Shown here in pieces: positions 12,545 to 26,166 of a DNA stretch of 64,000 nt; positions within the stretch are counted from its first letter, which is position 1; each line of letters begins with the position of its first letter. The notes under the pieces are model-generated. The model was given only the letters and a program-made list of their open reading frames with translations. It had not been told where the DNA came from and ran no database searches. The position numbers and the translations under genes are program-made. Source of the stretch: Bromus sterilis (lineage: Eukaryota > Streptophyta > Magnoliopsida > Poales > Poaceae); contig OX465599.1 of NCBI GenBank assembly GCA_950022295.1, positions 2,418,001-2,482,000 of the forward strand, given 5' to 3'.

Positions 12545-15500
12545 GGGCTATTAATCATCGTTTTGGATCCCCAGAGTGATTTCCATCATTGAAGAACCCA
12601 GGGTGCATTTACGTGCCGGTTATCAACACTCGCAGTTTTGGCAGATTCTGGGTTGTTTCATGGGCTATTAATCACCGTTTTGGGTCCCCGGAGTGATTTC
12701 CACCATTGACGAACCCCAGGGTGCATTTACGTGCCGGTCATCAACACTCGCAGTTTTGGCCGATTCTGGCCTGTTTCATGGGCTATTAATCACCGTTTTG
12801 GGTCCCCGGAGTTATTTCCACCATTGACGAACCCCAGGGTGCATTTACGTGCCGGTCATCAAAACTCGCAATTTTGGCCGATTCTGGCCTGTTTCATGGG
12901 CTATTAATCACAGTTACATGGGCTATTAATCATCGTTTTGGATCCCCAGAGTGATTTCCATCATTGAAGAACCCAGGGTGCATTTACGTGCCGGTTATCA
13001 ACACTCGCAGTTTTGGCAGATTCTGGGTTGTTTCATGGGCTATTAATCACCGTTTTGGGTCCCCGGAGTGATTTCCACCATTGACGAACCCCAGGGTGCA
13101 TTTACGTGCCGGTCATCAATACTCGCAGTTTTGGCCGATTCTGGCCTGTTTCATGGGCTATTAATCACCGTTTTGGGTCCCCAGAGTGATTTCCTCCATT
13201 GACGAACCCCAGGGTGCATTTATGTGCCGGTCATCAACACTCACAGTTTTGGCCGATTCTGGGTTATTTCATGGGCTATTAATCACCGTTTTGGGTCCCC
13301 GGAGTGATTTCCACAATTGACGAACCCAGGGTGCATTTACGTGACGGTCATCAGTCCTCGCACTTTTGGCCGATTCTGGCCTGTTTCATGGGCTATTAAT
13401 CACCGTTTTGGGTCCCCGGAGTGATTTCCACGATTGACGAACCCCAGGGTGCATTTACGTGCCGGTCATCAACACTCACAGTTTTGGCCGATTCTGGGTT
13501 GTTTCATGGGCTATTAATTACCGTTTTGGGTCCCCGGAGTGATTTCCACCATTGACGAACCCCAGGGTGCATTTACGTGCCGGTCATCAATACTCGCAGT
13601 TTTGGCCGATTCTGGCCTGTTTCATGGGCTATTAAATCACCGTTTTGGGTCCCCAGAGTGATTTCCTCCATTGACGAACCCCAGGGTGCATTTACGTGCC
13701 GGTCATCAAAACTCGCAATTTTGGCCGATTCTGGCCTTTTTCATGGGCTATTAATCACAGTTACATGGGCTATTAATCATCGTTTTGGATCCCCAGAGTG
13801 ATTTCCATCATTGAAGAACCCAGGGTGCATTTACGTGCCGGTTATCAACACTCGCAGTTTTGGCAGATTCTGGGTTGTTTCATGGGCTATTAATCACCGT
13901 TTTGGGTCCCCGGAGTGATTTCCACCATTGACGAACCCCAGGGTGCATTTACGTGCCGGTCATCAACACTCGCAGTTTTGGCCGATTCTGGGTTGTTTCA
14001 TGGGCTATTAATCACCGTTTTGGGTCCCCGGAGTGATTTCCACAATTGACGAACCCCAGGGTGCATTTACGTGACGGTCATCAGTCCTCGCACTTTTGGC
14101 CGATTCTGGCCTGTTTCATGGGCTATTAATCACCGTTACATGGGCTATTAATCACCGTTTTGGATCCCCAGAGTGATTTCCATCATTGAAGAACCCAGGG
14201 CGCATTTACGTGCCGGTTATCAACACTCGCAGTTTTGGCCGATTCTGGGTTGTTTCATGGGCTATTAATCACCGTTTTGCGTCCCCGGAGTGATTTCCAC
14301 AATTGACGAACCCCAGGGTGCATTTACGTGACGGTCATCAGTCCTCGCACTTTTGGCCGATTCTGGCCTGTTTCATGGGCTATTAATCACAGTTACATGG
14401 GCTATTAATCATCGTTTTGGATCCCCAGAGTGATTTCCATCATTGAAGAACCCAGGGCGCATTTACGTGCCGGTTATCAACACTCGCAGTTTTGGCAGAT
14501 TCTGGGTTGTTTCATGGGCTATTAATCACCGTTTTGGGTCCCCAGAGTGATTTCCTCCATTGACGAACCCTAGGGTGCATTTACGTGCCGGTCATCAACA
14601 CTCGCAGTTTTGGCCGATTCTGGCCTATTTCATGGGCTATTAATCACCGTTTTGGGTCCCCGGAGTGATTTCCACCATTGACGAACCCCAGGGTGCATTT
14701 ACGTGCCGGTCATCAAAACTCGCAATTTTGGCCGATTCTGGCCTGTTTCATGGGCTATTAATCACAGTTACATGGGCTATTAATCATCGTTTTGGATCCC
14801 CAGAGTGATTTCCATCATTGAAGAACCCAGGGTGCATTTACGTGCCGGTTATCAACACTCGCAGTTTTGGCAGATTCTGGGTTGTTTCATGGGCTATTAA
14901 TCACCGTTTTGGGTCCCCGGAGTGATTTCCACCATTGACGAACCCCAGGGTGCATTTACGTGCCGGTCATCAATACTCGCAGTTTTGGCCGATTCTGGCC
15001 TGTTTCATGGGCTATTAATCACCGTTTTGGGTCCCCAGAGTGATTTCCTCCATTGACGAACCCCAGGGTGCATTTACGTGCCGGTCATCAACACTCACAG
15101 TTTTGGCCGATTCTGGGTTATTTCATGGGCTATTAATCACCGTTTTGGGTCCCCGGAGTGATTTCCACAATTGACGAACCCCAGGGTGCATTTACGTGAC
15201 GGTCATCACTCCTCGCACTTTTGGCCGATTCTGGCCTGTTTCATGGGCTATTAATCACCGTTACATGGGCTATTAATCACCGTTTTGGGTCCCCGGAGTG
15301 ATTTCCACGATTGACGAACCCCAGGGTGCATTTACGTGCCGGTCATCAACACTCACAGTTTTGGCCGATTCTGGGTTGTTTCATGGGCTATTAATTACCG
15401 TTTTGGGTCCCCGGAGTGATTTCCACCATTGACGAACCCCAGGGTGCATTTACGTGCCGGTCATCAATACTCGCAGTTTTGGCCGATTCTGGCCTGTTTC

Positions 15501-16886
15501 ATGGGCTATTAAATCACCGTTTTGGGTCCCCAGAGTGATTTCCTCCATTGACGAACCCCAGGGTGCATTTACGTGCCGGTCATCAACACTCGCAGTTTTG
15601 GCCGATTCTGGCCTGTTTCATGGGCTATTAATCACAGTTACATGGGCTATTAATCATCGTTTTGGATCCCCAGAGTGATTTCCATCATTGAAGAACCCAG
15701 GGCGCATTTACGTGCCGGTTATCAACACTCGCAGTTTTGGCAGATTCTGGGTTGTTTCATGGGCTATTAATCACCGTTTTGGGTCCCCAGAGTGATTTCC
15801 TCCATTGACGAACCCTAGGGTGCATTTACGTGCCGGTCATCTACACTCGCAGTTTTGGCCGATTTTGGCCTGTTTCATGGGCTATTAATCACCGTTTTGG
15901 GTCCCCGGAGTGATTTCCACCATTGATGAACCCCAGGGTGCATTTACGTGCCGGTCATCAAAACTCGCAATTTTGGCCGATTCTGGCCTGTTTCATGGGC
16001 TATTAATCACAGTTACATGGGCTATTAATCATCGTTTTGGATCCCCAGAGTGATTTCCATCATTGAAGAACCCAGGGTGCATTTACGTGCCGGTTATCAA
16101 CACTCGCAGTTTTGGCAGATTCTGGGTTGTTTCATGGGCTATTAATCACCGTTTTGGGTCCCCGGAGTGATTTCCACCATTGACGAACCCCAGGGTGCAT
16201 TTACGTGCCGCTCATCAACACTCGCAGTTTTGGCCGATTCTGGCCTGTTTCATGGGCTATTAATCACCGTTTTGGGTCCCCGGAGTGATTTCCACCATTG
16301 ACGAACCCCAGGGTGCATTTACATGCCGGTCATCAATACTCGCAGTTTTGGCCGATTCTGGCCTGTTTCATGGGCTATTAAATACCGTTTTGGGTCCCCA
16401 GAGTGATTTCCTCCATTGACGAACCCCAGGGTGCATTTACGTGCCGGTCATCAACACTCGCAGTTTTGGCCGATTTTGGCCTGTTTCATGGGCTATTAAT
16501 CACCGTTTTGGGTCCCCGGAGTGATTTCCACCATTGACGAACCCCAGGGTGCATTTACGTGCCGGTCATCAACACTCGCAGTTTTGGCAGATTCTGGGTT
16601 GTTTCATTGGCTATTAATCACCGTTTTGGGTCCCTGGAGTGATTTCCACCATTGACGAACCCCAGGGTGCATTTACGTGCCGGTCATCAACACTCGCAAT
16701 TTTGGCCGATTCTGGCCTGTTTCATGGGTTATTAATCATAGTTACATGGGCTATTAATCACCGTTTTGGATCCCCGGAGTGATTTCCACCATTGACGAAC
16801 CCAGGGTGCATTTACATGCCGGTCATCAACACTCGCAGTTTTGGCCGATTCTGGACTGTTTCATGGGCTATTAATCACCGTTACAT
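12545..16886. repeat. 4342-bp segmental tandem duplication, copy 1
   Basis: This segment recurs 4342 bp downstream with very few differences. Shared private landmarks include GGAGTTATTTCC (12811 and 17153), GGGTTATTTC (13263 and 17605), two CTATTAAATCACC monomers (about 13633/17975 and 15510/19852) and CATCTACACTCG (about 15838/20180). Visible differences are AACACTCGCAG against AAAACTCGCAA near 12742 and 17084, and CAACACT against CAATACT near 12998 and 17340. Boundaries are where the two copies stop matching. Confidence 0.88.
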
Positions 16887-19800
16887 GGGCTATTAATCAT
16901 CGTTTTGGATCCCCAGAGTGATTTCCATCATTGAAGAACCCAGGGTGCATTTACGTGCCGGTTATCAACACTCGCAGTTTTGGCAGATTCTGGGTTGTTT
17001 CATGGGCTATTAATCACCGTTTTGGGTCCCCGGAGTGATTTCCACCATTGACGAACCCCAGGGTGCATTTACGTGCCGGTCATCAAAACTCGCAATTTTG
17101 GCCGATTCTGGCCTGTTTCATGGGCTATTAATCACCGTTTTGGGTCCCCGGAGTTATTTCCACCATTGACGAACCCCAGGGTGCATTTACGTGCCGGTCA
17201 TCAAAACTCGCAATTTTGGCCGATTCTGGCCTGTTTCATGGGCTATTAATCACAGTTACATGGGCTATTAATCATCGTTTTGGATCCCCAGAGTGATTTC
17301 CATCATTGAAGAACCCAGGGTGCATTTACGTGCCGGTTATCAATACTCGCAGTTTTGGCAGATTCTGGGTTGTTTCATGGGCTATTAATCACCGTTTTGG
17401 GTCCCCGGAGTGATTTCCACCATTGACGAACCCCAGGGTGCATTTACGTGCCGGTCATCAATACTCGCAGTTTTGGCCGATTCTGGCCTGTTTCATGGGC
17501 TATTAATCACCGTTTTGGGTCCCCAGAGTGATTTCCTCCATTGACGAACCCCAGGGTGCATTTATGTGCCGGTCATCAACACTCACAGTTTTGGCCGATT
17601 CTGGGTTATTTCATGGGCTATTAATCACCGTTTTGGGTCCCCGGAGTGATTTCCACAATTGACGAACCCAGGGTGCATTTACGTGACGGTCATCAGTCCT
17701 CGCACTTTTGGCCGATTCTGGCCTGTTTCATGGGCTATTAATCACCGTTTTGGGTCCCCGGAGTGATTTCCACGATTGACGAACCCCAGGGTGCATTTAC
17801 GTGCCGGTCATCAACACTCACAGTTTTGGCCGATTCTGGGTTGTTTCATGGGCTATTAATTACCGTTTTGGGTCCCCGGAGTGATTTCCACCATTGACGA
17901 ACCCCAGGGTGCATTTACGTGCCGGTCATCAATACTCGCAGTTTTGGCCGATTCTGGCCTGTTTCATGGGCTATTAAATCACCGTTTTGGGTCCCCAGAG
18001 TGATTTCCTCCATTGACGAACCCCAGGGTGCATTTACGTGCCGGTCATCAAAACTCGCAATTTTGGCCGATTCTGGCCTTTTTCATGGGCTATTAATCAC
18101 AGTTACATGGGCTATTAATCATCGTTTTGGATCCCCAGAGTGATTTCCATCATTGAAGAACCCAGGGTGCATTTACGTGCCGGTTATCAACACTCGCAGT
18201 TTTGGCAGATTCTGGGTTGTTTCATGGGCTATTAATCACCGTTTTGGGTCCCCGGAGTGATTTCCACCATTGACGAACCCCAGGGTGCATTTACGTGCCG
18301 GTCATCAACACTCGCAGTTTTGGCCGATTCTGGGTTGTTTCATGGGCTATTAATCACCGTTTTGGGTCCCCGGAGTGATTTCCACAATTGACGAACCCCA
18401 GGGTGCATTTACGTGACGGTCATCAGTCCTCGCACTTTTGGCCGATTCTGGCCTGTTTCATGGGCTATTAATCACCGTTACATGGGCTATTAATCACCGT
18501 TTTGGATCCCCAGAGTGATTTCCATCATTGAAGAACCCAGGGCGCATTTACGTGCCGGTTATCAACACTCGCAGTTTTGGCCGATTCTGGGTTGTTTCAT
18601 GGGCTATTAATCACCGTTTTGCGTCCCCGGAGTGATTTCCACAATTGACGAACCCCAGGGTGCATTTACGTGACGGTCATCAGTCCTCGCACTTTTGGCC
18701 GATTCTGGCCTGTTTCATGGGCTATTAATCACAGTTACATGGGCTATTAATCATCGTTTTGGATCCCCAGAGTGATTTCCATCATTGAAGAACCCAGGGC
18801 GCATTTACGTGCCGGTTATCAACACTCGCAGTTTTGGCAGATTCTGGGTTGTTTCATGGGCTATTAATCACCGTTTTGGGTCCCCAGAGTGATTTCCTCC
18901 ATTGACGAACCCTAGGGTGCATTTACGTGCCGGTCATCAACACTCGCAGTTTTGGCCGATTCTGGCCTATTTCATGGGCTATTAATCACCGTTTTGGGTC
19001 CCCGGAGTGATTTCCACCATTGACGAACCCCAGGGTGCATTTACGTGCCGGTCATCAAAACTCGCAATTTTGGCCGATTCTGGCCTGTTTCATGGGCTAT
19101 TAATCACAGTTACATGGGCTATTAATCATCGTTTTGGATCCCCAGAGTGATTTCCATCATTGAAGAACCCAGGGTGCATTTACGTGCCGGTTATCAACAC
19201 TCGCAGTTTTGGCAGATTCTGGGTTGTTTCATGGGCTATTAATCACCGTTTTGGGTCCCCGGAGTGATTTCCACCATTGACGAACCCCAGGGTGCATTTA
19301 CGTGCCGGTCATCAATACTCGCAGTTTTGGCCGATTCTGGCCTGTTTCATGGGCTATTAATCACCGTTTTGGGTCCCCAGAGTGATTTCCTCCATTGACG
19401 AACCCCAGGGTGCATTTACGTGCCGGTCATCAACACTCACAGTTTTGGCCGATTCTGGGTTATTTCATGGGCTATTAATCACCGTTTTGGGTCCCCGGAG
19501 TGATTTCCACAATTGACGAACCCCAGGGTGCATTTACGTGACGGTCATCACTCCTCGCACTTTTGGCCGATTCTGGCCTGTTTCATGGGCTATTAATCAC
19601 CGTTACATGGGCTATTAATCACCGTTTTGGGTCCCCGGAGTGATTTCCACGATTGACGAACCCCAGGGTGCATTTACGTGCCGGTCATCAACACTCACAG
19701 TTTTGGCCGATTCTGGGTTGTTTCATGGGCTATTAATTACCGTTTTGGGTCCCCGGAGTGATTTCCACCATTGACGAACCCCAGGGTGCATTTACGTGCC

Positions 19801-21195
19801 GGTCATCAATACTCGCAGTTTTGGCCGATTCTGGCCTGTTTCATGGGCTATTAAATCACCGTTTTGGGTCCCCAGAGTGATTTCCTCCATTGACGAACCC
19901 CAGGGTGCATTTACGTGCCGGTCATCAACACTCGCAGTTTTGGCCGATTCTGGCCTGTTTCATGGGCTATTAATCACAGTTACATGGGCTATTAATCATC
20001 GTTTTGGATCCCCAGAGTGATTTCCATCATTGAAGAACCCAGGGCGCATTTACGTGCCGGTTATCAACACTCGCAGTTTTGGCAGATTCTGGGTTGTTTC
20101 ATGGGCTATTAATCACCGTTTTGGGTCCCCAGAGTGATTTCCTCCATTGACGAACCCTAGGGTGCATTTACGTGCCGGTCATCTACACTCGCAGTTTTGG
20201 CCGATTTTGGCCTGTTTCATGGGCTATTAATCACCGTTTTGGGTCCCCGGAGTGATTTCCACCATTGATGAACCCCAGGGTGCATTTACGTGCCGGTCAT
20301 CAAAACTCGCAATTTTGGCCGATTCTGGCCTGTTTCATGGGCTATTAATCACAGTTACATGGGCTATTAATCATCGTTTTGGATCCCCAGAGTGATTTCC
20401 ATCATTGAAGAACCCAGGGTGCATTTACGTGCCGGTTATCAACACTCGCAGTTTTGGCAGATTCTGGGTTGTTTCTTGGGCTATTAATCACCGTTTTGGG
20501 TCCCCGGAGTGATTTCCACCATTGACGAACCCCAGGGTGCATTTACGTGCCGCTCATCAACACTCGCAGTTTTGGCCGATTCTGGCCTGTTTCATGGGCT
20601 ATTAATCACCGTTTTGGGTCCCCGGAGTGATTTCCACCATTGACGAACCCCAGGGTGCATTTACATGCCGGTCATCAATACTCGCAGTTTTGGCCGATTC
20701 TGGCCTGTTTCATGGGCTATTAAATACCGTTTTGGGTCCCCAGAGTGATTTCCTCCATTGACGAACCCCAGGGTGCATTTACGTGCCGGTCATCAACACT
20801 CGCAGTTTTGGCCGATTTTGGCCTGTTTCATGGGCTATTAATCACCGTTTTGGGTCCCCGGAGTGATTTCCACCATTGACGAACCCCAGGGTGCATTTAC
20901 GTGCCGGTCATCAACACTCGCAGTTTTGGCAGATTCTGGGTTGTTTCATTGGCTATTAATCACCGTTTTGGGTCCCTGGAGTGATTTCCACCATTGACGA
21001 ACCCCAGGGTGCATTTACGTGCCGGTCATCAACACTCGCAATTTTGGCCGATTCTGGCCTGTTTCATGGGTTATTAATCATAGTTACATGGGCTATTAAT
21101 CACCGTTTTGGATCCCCGGAGTGATTTCCACCATTGACGAACCCAGGGTGCATTTACATGCCGGTCATCAACACTCGCAGTTTTGGCCGATTCTG
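16887..21195. repeat. 4342-bp segmental tandem duplication, copy 2
   Basis: This is the second copy of the block above. It is nearly identical over about 4.3 kb, with a private TTTCTTGGG near 20476 where copy 1 has TTTCATGGG. Homology ends near 21195, where copy 1 has CTGGACTG leading into CATCGTTTTGG, and this copy has CTGGCCTG leading into CACCGTTTTGGG. Open frames at 13577-13801, 15454-15678, 17919-18143 and 19796-20020 are the same two accidental frames duplicated with the block. Confidence 0.88.
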
Positions 21196-23278
21196 GCCTG
21201 TTTCATGGGCTATTAATCACCGTTACATGGGCTATTAATCACCGTTTTGGGTCCCCGGAGTGATTTCCACCATTGACGAACCCCAGGGTGCATTTACGTG
21301 CCGGTCATCAACACTCGCAGTTTTGGCCGATTCTGGATTGTTTCATGGGCTATTAATCACCGTTTTGGGTCCCCGGAGTGATTTTCACAATTGACGAACC
21401 CCAGGGTGCATTTACGTGACGGTCGTCAGTCCTCGCACTTTTGGCCGATTCTGGCCTGTTTCATGGGCTATTAATCACCGTTACATGGGCTATTAATCAC
21501 CGTTTTGGGTCCCCGGAGTGATTTCCACCATTGACGAACCCCAGGGTGCATTTACGTGCCGGTCATCAACACTCACAGTTTTGGCCGATTCTGGGTTATT
21601 TCATGGGCTATTAATCACCGTTTTGGGTCCCCGGAGTGATTTCCACAATTGACGAACCCCAGGGTGCATTTACGTGACGGTCATCAGTCCTCGCACTTTT
21701 GGCCGATTATGGCCTGTTTCATGGGCTATTAATCACCGTTACATGGGCTATTAATCACCGTTTTGGGTCCCCGGAGTGATTTCCACCATTGATGAACCCC
21801 AGGGTGCATTTACGTGCCGGTCATCAAAACTCGCAATTTTGGCCGATTCTGGCTTGTTTCATGGGCTATTAATCACAGTTACATGGGCTATTAATCATCG
21901 TTTTGGATCCCCAGAGTGATTTCCATCATTGAAGAACCCAGGGTGCATTTACGTGTCGGTTATCAACACTCGCAGTTTTGGCAGATTCTGGGTTGTTTCA
22001 TGGGCTATTAATCACCGTTTTGGGTCCCCGGAGTGATTTCCACCATTGACGAACCCCAGGGTGCATTTACGTGCCGGTCATCAATACTCGCAGTTTTGGC
22101 CGATTCTGGCCTGTTTCATGGGCTATTAATCACCGTTTTGGGTCCCCGGAGTGATTTCCACCGTTGACGAACCCCAGGGTGCATTTACATGCCGGTCATC
22201 AATACTCGCAGTTTTGGCCGATTCTGGCCTGTTTCATGGGCTATTAAATACCGTTTTGGGTCCCCAGAGTGATTTCCTCCATTGACGAACCCCAGGGTGC
22301 ATTTACGTGCCGGTCATCAACACTCGCAGTTTTGGCCGATTTTGGCCTGTTTCATGGGCTATTAATCACCGTTTTGGGTCCCCGGAGTGATTTCCACCAT
22401 TGACGAACCCCAGGGTGCATTTACGTGCCGGTCATCAACACTCGCAGTTTTGGCAGATTCTGGGTTGTTTCATTGGCTATTAATCACCGTTTTGGGTCCC
22501 TGGAGTGATTTTCACAATTGACGAACCCCAGGGTGCATTTACGTGCCGGTCATCAACACTCGCAATTTTGGCCGATTCTAGCCTGTTTCATGGGTTATTA
22601 ATCATAGTTACATGGGCTATTAATCACCGTTTTGGATCCCCGGAGTGATTTCCACCATTGACGAACCCAGGGTGCATTTACATGCCGGTCATCAACACTC
22701 GCAGTTTTGGCCGATTCTGGCCTGTTTCATGGGCTATTAATCACCGTTACATGGGCTATTAATCACCGTTTTGGGTCCCCGGAGTGATTTCCACCATTGA
22801 CGAACCCCAGGGTGCATTTACGTGCCGGTCATCAACACTCGCAGTTTTGGCCGATTCTGGATTGTTTCATGGGCTATTAATCACCGTTTTGGGTCCCCGA
22901 AGTGATTTTCACAATTGACGAACCCCAGGGTGCATTTACGTGACGGTCATCAGTCCTCGCACTTTTGGCCGATTCTGGCCTGTTTCATGGGCTATTAATC
23001 ACCGTTACATGGGCTATTAATCACCGTTTTGGGTCCCCGGAGTGATTTCCACCATTGACGAACCCCAGGGTGCATTTACGTGCAGGTCATCAACACTCAC
23101 AGTTTTGGCCGATTCTGGGTTATTTCATGGGCTATTAATCACCGTTTTGGGTCCCCGGAGTGATTTCCACAATTGACGAACCCCAGGGTGCATTTACGTG
23201 ACGGTCATCAGTCCTCGCACTTTTGGCCGATTCTGGCCTGTTTCATGGGCTATTAATCACCGTTACATGGGCTATTAA
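20231..23278. repeat. 1524-bp 12-mer HOR (first type), two copies
   Basis: Landmarks repeat at 1524 bp: ACCATTGATG (20261 and 21785), TTACATGCCG with CAATACTCG (20661 and 22185), TTGTTTCATT (20941 and 22465) and TTCTGGATTG (21331 and 22855). The 12 monomers (lengths 118, 140, 139 and 117) sum to 1524 bp. Copy 1 is about 20231-21754 and copy 2 about 21755-23278. Copy 1 overlaps the end of the 4342-bp duplication. This monomer order is different from that of the 1524-bp unit at 26-34 kb, so the equal length is a coincidence of composition. Confidence 0.82.
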
Positions 23279-23750
23279 TTACCGTTTTGGGTCCCCGGAG
23301 TGATTTCCACGATTGACGAACCCCAGGGTGCATTTACGTGCCGGTCATCAACACTCACAGTTTTGGCCGATTCTGGGTTGTTTCATGGGCTATTAATTAC
23401 CGTTTTGGGTCCCCGGAGTGATTTCCACCATTGACGAACCCCAGGGTGCATTTACGTGCCGGTCATCAATACTCGCAGTTTTGGCCGATTCTGGCCTGTT
23501 TCATGGGCTATTAATCACCGTTTTGGGTCCCGAGAGTGATTTCCTCCATTGACGAACCCCAGGGTGCATTTACGTCCGGTCATCAACACTCGCAGTTTTG
23601 GCCGATTCTGGCCTGTTTCATGGGCTATTAATCACCGTTTTGGGTCCCCGGAGTGATTTCCACCATTGACGAACCCCAGGGTGCATTTACGTGCCGGTTA
23701 TCAACACTTGCAGTTTTGGCTGATTCTGGCCTGTTTCATGGGCTATTAAT
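23279..23750. repeat. Transition monomers between HOR domains
   Basis: These few monomers (CCACGATTG/CACTCACAG, CAATACTCGCAG, CTCCATTG with the one-base-short ACGTCCGG, and ATCAACACTTGCAG) lead into the long HOR. The ACGTCCGG and CACTTGCAG pair is the same pair that ends every HOR unit to the right. Confidence 0.7.
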
Positions 23751-26166
23751 CACCGTTTTGGGTCCCCGGAGTGATTTCCACCAGTGACGAACCCCAGGGT
23801 GCATTTATGTGCCGGTCATCAACACTCGCAGTTGTGGCCGATTCTGGCCTGTTTCATGGGCTATTAATCACCGTTTTGGGTCCCCGGAGTGATTTCCACC
23901 ATTGACGAACCCCAGGGTGCATTTACGTGCTGGTCATCAACACTCGCAGTTTTGGCAGATTCTGGGTTGTTTAATGGGCTATTAATCACCGTTTTGGGTC
24001 CCCGAAGTGATTTTCACAATTGACGAACCCTAGGGTGCATTTACGTAACGGTCATCAGTCCTCGCACTTTTGGCCGATTCTGGCCTGTTTCATGGGCTAT
24101 TAATCACCGTTACATGGGCTATTAATCACCGTTTTGGGTCCCCGGAGTGATTTCCACCATTGACGAACCCCAGGGTGCATTTACGTGCCGGTCATCAACA
24201 CTCGCAGTTTTGGCCGATCCTGGCCTGTTTCATGGGGTATTAATCACCGTTACATGGGCTATTAATCACCGTTTTGGGTCCCCGGAGTGATTTCCACCAT
24301 TGACGAACCCCAGGGTGCATTTACGTGCCGGTCATCAACACTCGCAGTTTTGGCCGATTCTGGCCTGTTTCATGGGCTATTAATCACCGTTACATGGGCT
24401 ATTAATCACCGTTTTGGGTCCCCGGAGTGATTTCCACCATTGACGAACCCCAGGGTGCATTTACGTGCCGGTCATCAACACTCGCAGTTTTGGCCGATTC
24501 TGGCCTGCTTCATGGGCTATTAATCACCGTTTTGGGTCCCCGGAGTGATTTCCACCATTGACGAACCCCAGGGTGCATTTACGTGTCGGTCATCAACACT
24601 CGCAGTTTTGGCCGATTCTGGCCTGTTTCATGGGCTATTAATCACCGTTTTGGGTCCCCGGAGTGATTTCCACCATTGACGAACCCCAGGGTGCATTTAC
24701 GTGCCGGTCATCAAAACTCGCAATTTGTGCCGATTCTGGCCTGTTTCATGGGCTATTAATCACAGTTACATGGGCTATTAATCATCGTTTTGGATCCCCA
24801 GAGTGATTTCCATCATTGAAGAACCCAGGGTGCATTTACGTTCCGGTTATCAACACTCGCAGTTTTGGCAGATTCTGGGTTGTTTCATGGGCTATTAATC
24901 ACCGTTTTGGGTCCCCGGAGTGATTTCCACCATTGACGAACCCCAGGGTGCATTTACGTGCCGGTCATCAATACTCGCAGTTTTGGCCGATTCTGGCCTG
25001 TTTCATGGGCTATTAATCACCGTTTTGGGTCCCTAGAGTGATTTCCTCCATTGACGAACCCCAGGGTGCATATACGTGCCGGTCATCAACACTCGCAGTT
25101 TTGGCCGATTCTGGCCTGTTTCATGGGCTATTAATCACCGTTTTGGGTCCCCGGAGTGATTTCCACCATTGACGAACCCCAGGGTGCATTTATGTGCCGG
25201 TCATCAACACTCGCAGTTTTGGCCGATTCTGGCCTGTTTCATGGGCTATTAATCACCGTTTTAGGTCCCCGGAGTGATTTCCACCATTGACGAACCACAG
25301 GGTGCATTTACGTGCCGGTCATCAACACTCGCAATTTTGGCCGATTCTGGCCTGTTTCATGGGTTATTAATCATAGTTACATGGGCTATTAATCACCGTT
25401 TTGGATCCCCGGAGTGATTTCCACCATTGACGAACCCAGGGTGCATTTACATGCCGGTCATCAACACTCGCAGTTTTGGCCGATTCTGGTTTGTTTCATG
25501 GGCTATTAATCACCGTTTTGGGTCCCCGGAGTGATTTTCACAATTGACGAACCCCAGGGTGCATTTACGTGACGGTCATCAGTCCTCGCACTTTTGGCCG
25601 ATTCTGGCCTGTTTCATGGGCTATTAATCACCGTTACATGGGCTATTAATCACCGTTTTGGGTCCCCGGAGTGATTTCCACCATTGACGAACCCCAGGGT
25701 GCATTTACGTGCCGGTCATCAACACTCACAGTTTTGGCCGATTCTGGGTTGTTTCATGGGCTATTAATCACCGTTTTGGGTCCCCGGAGTGATTTCCACA
25801 ATTGACGAACCCCAGGGTGCATTTACGTGTCGGTCATCAGTCCTCGCACTTTTGGCCGATTCTGGCCTGTTTCATGGGCTATTAATCACCGTTACATGGG
25901 CTATTAATCACCGTTTTGGGTCCCCGGAGTGATTTCCACGATTGACGAACCCCAGGGTGCATTTACGTGCCGGTCATCAACACTCGCAGTTTTGGCCGAT
26001 TCTGGCCTGTTTCATGGGCTATTAATCACCGTTTTGGGTCCCCGGAGTGATTTCCACCATTGACGAACCCCAGGGTGCATTTACGTGCCGGTCATCAACA
26101 CTCGCAATTTTGGCCGATTCTGGCCTGTTTCATGGGTTATTAATCATAGTTACATGGGCTATTAAT
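23751..26166. repeat. Leftmost copy of the long (25-mer type) HOR, part
   Basis: The unit opens with the CCACCAGTGACG monomer (type A). It continues through the CTGGTCATC/TTTAATGGG monomer (B), the GTAACGG 140-mer (C), the GATCCTGG/GGGGTATT 140-mer (D), a plain 140-mer (E), the CTGCTTCATGG monomer (F) and the GTGTCGG monomer (M). It then runs on to the ACATGCC-type block. The next type A monomer is 3165 bp away (23781 to 26946 at the CCAG landmark), within one base of the 3164-bp spacing seen at 37-43 kb. A private CATATACGTG occurs near 25070 and CAATTTGTGCCG near 24721. Confidence 0.82.

Noticed and set aside
9823..20020. Nine shorter open frames of 62-74 residues
   Set aside because: All are the same stretch of monomer in the same frame, copied with the 514-, 1920- and 4342-bp duplications. 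Identity between them reflects satellite homogenisation, not protein conservation.
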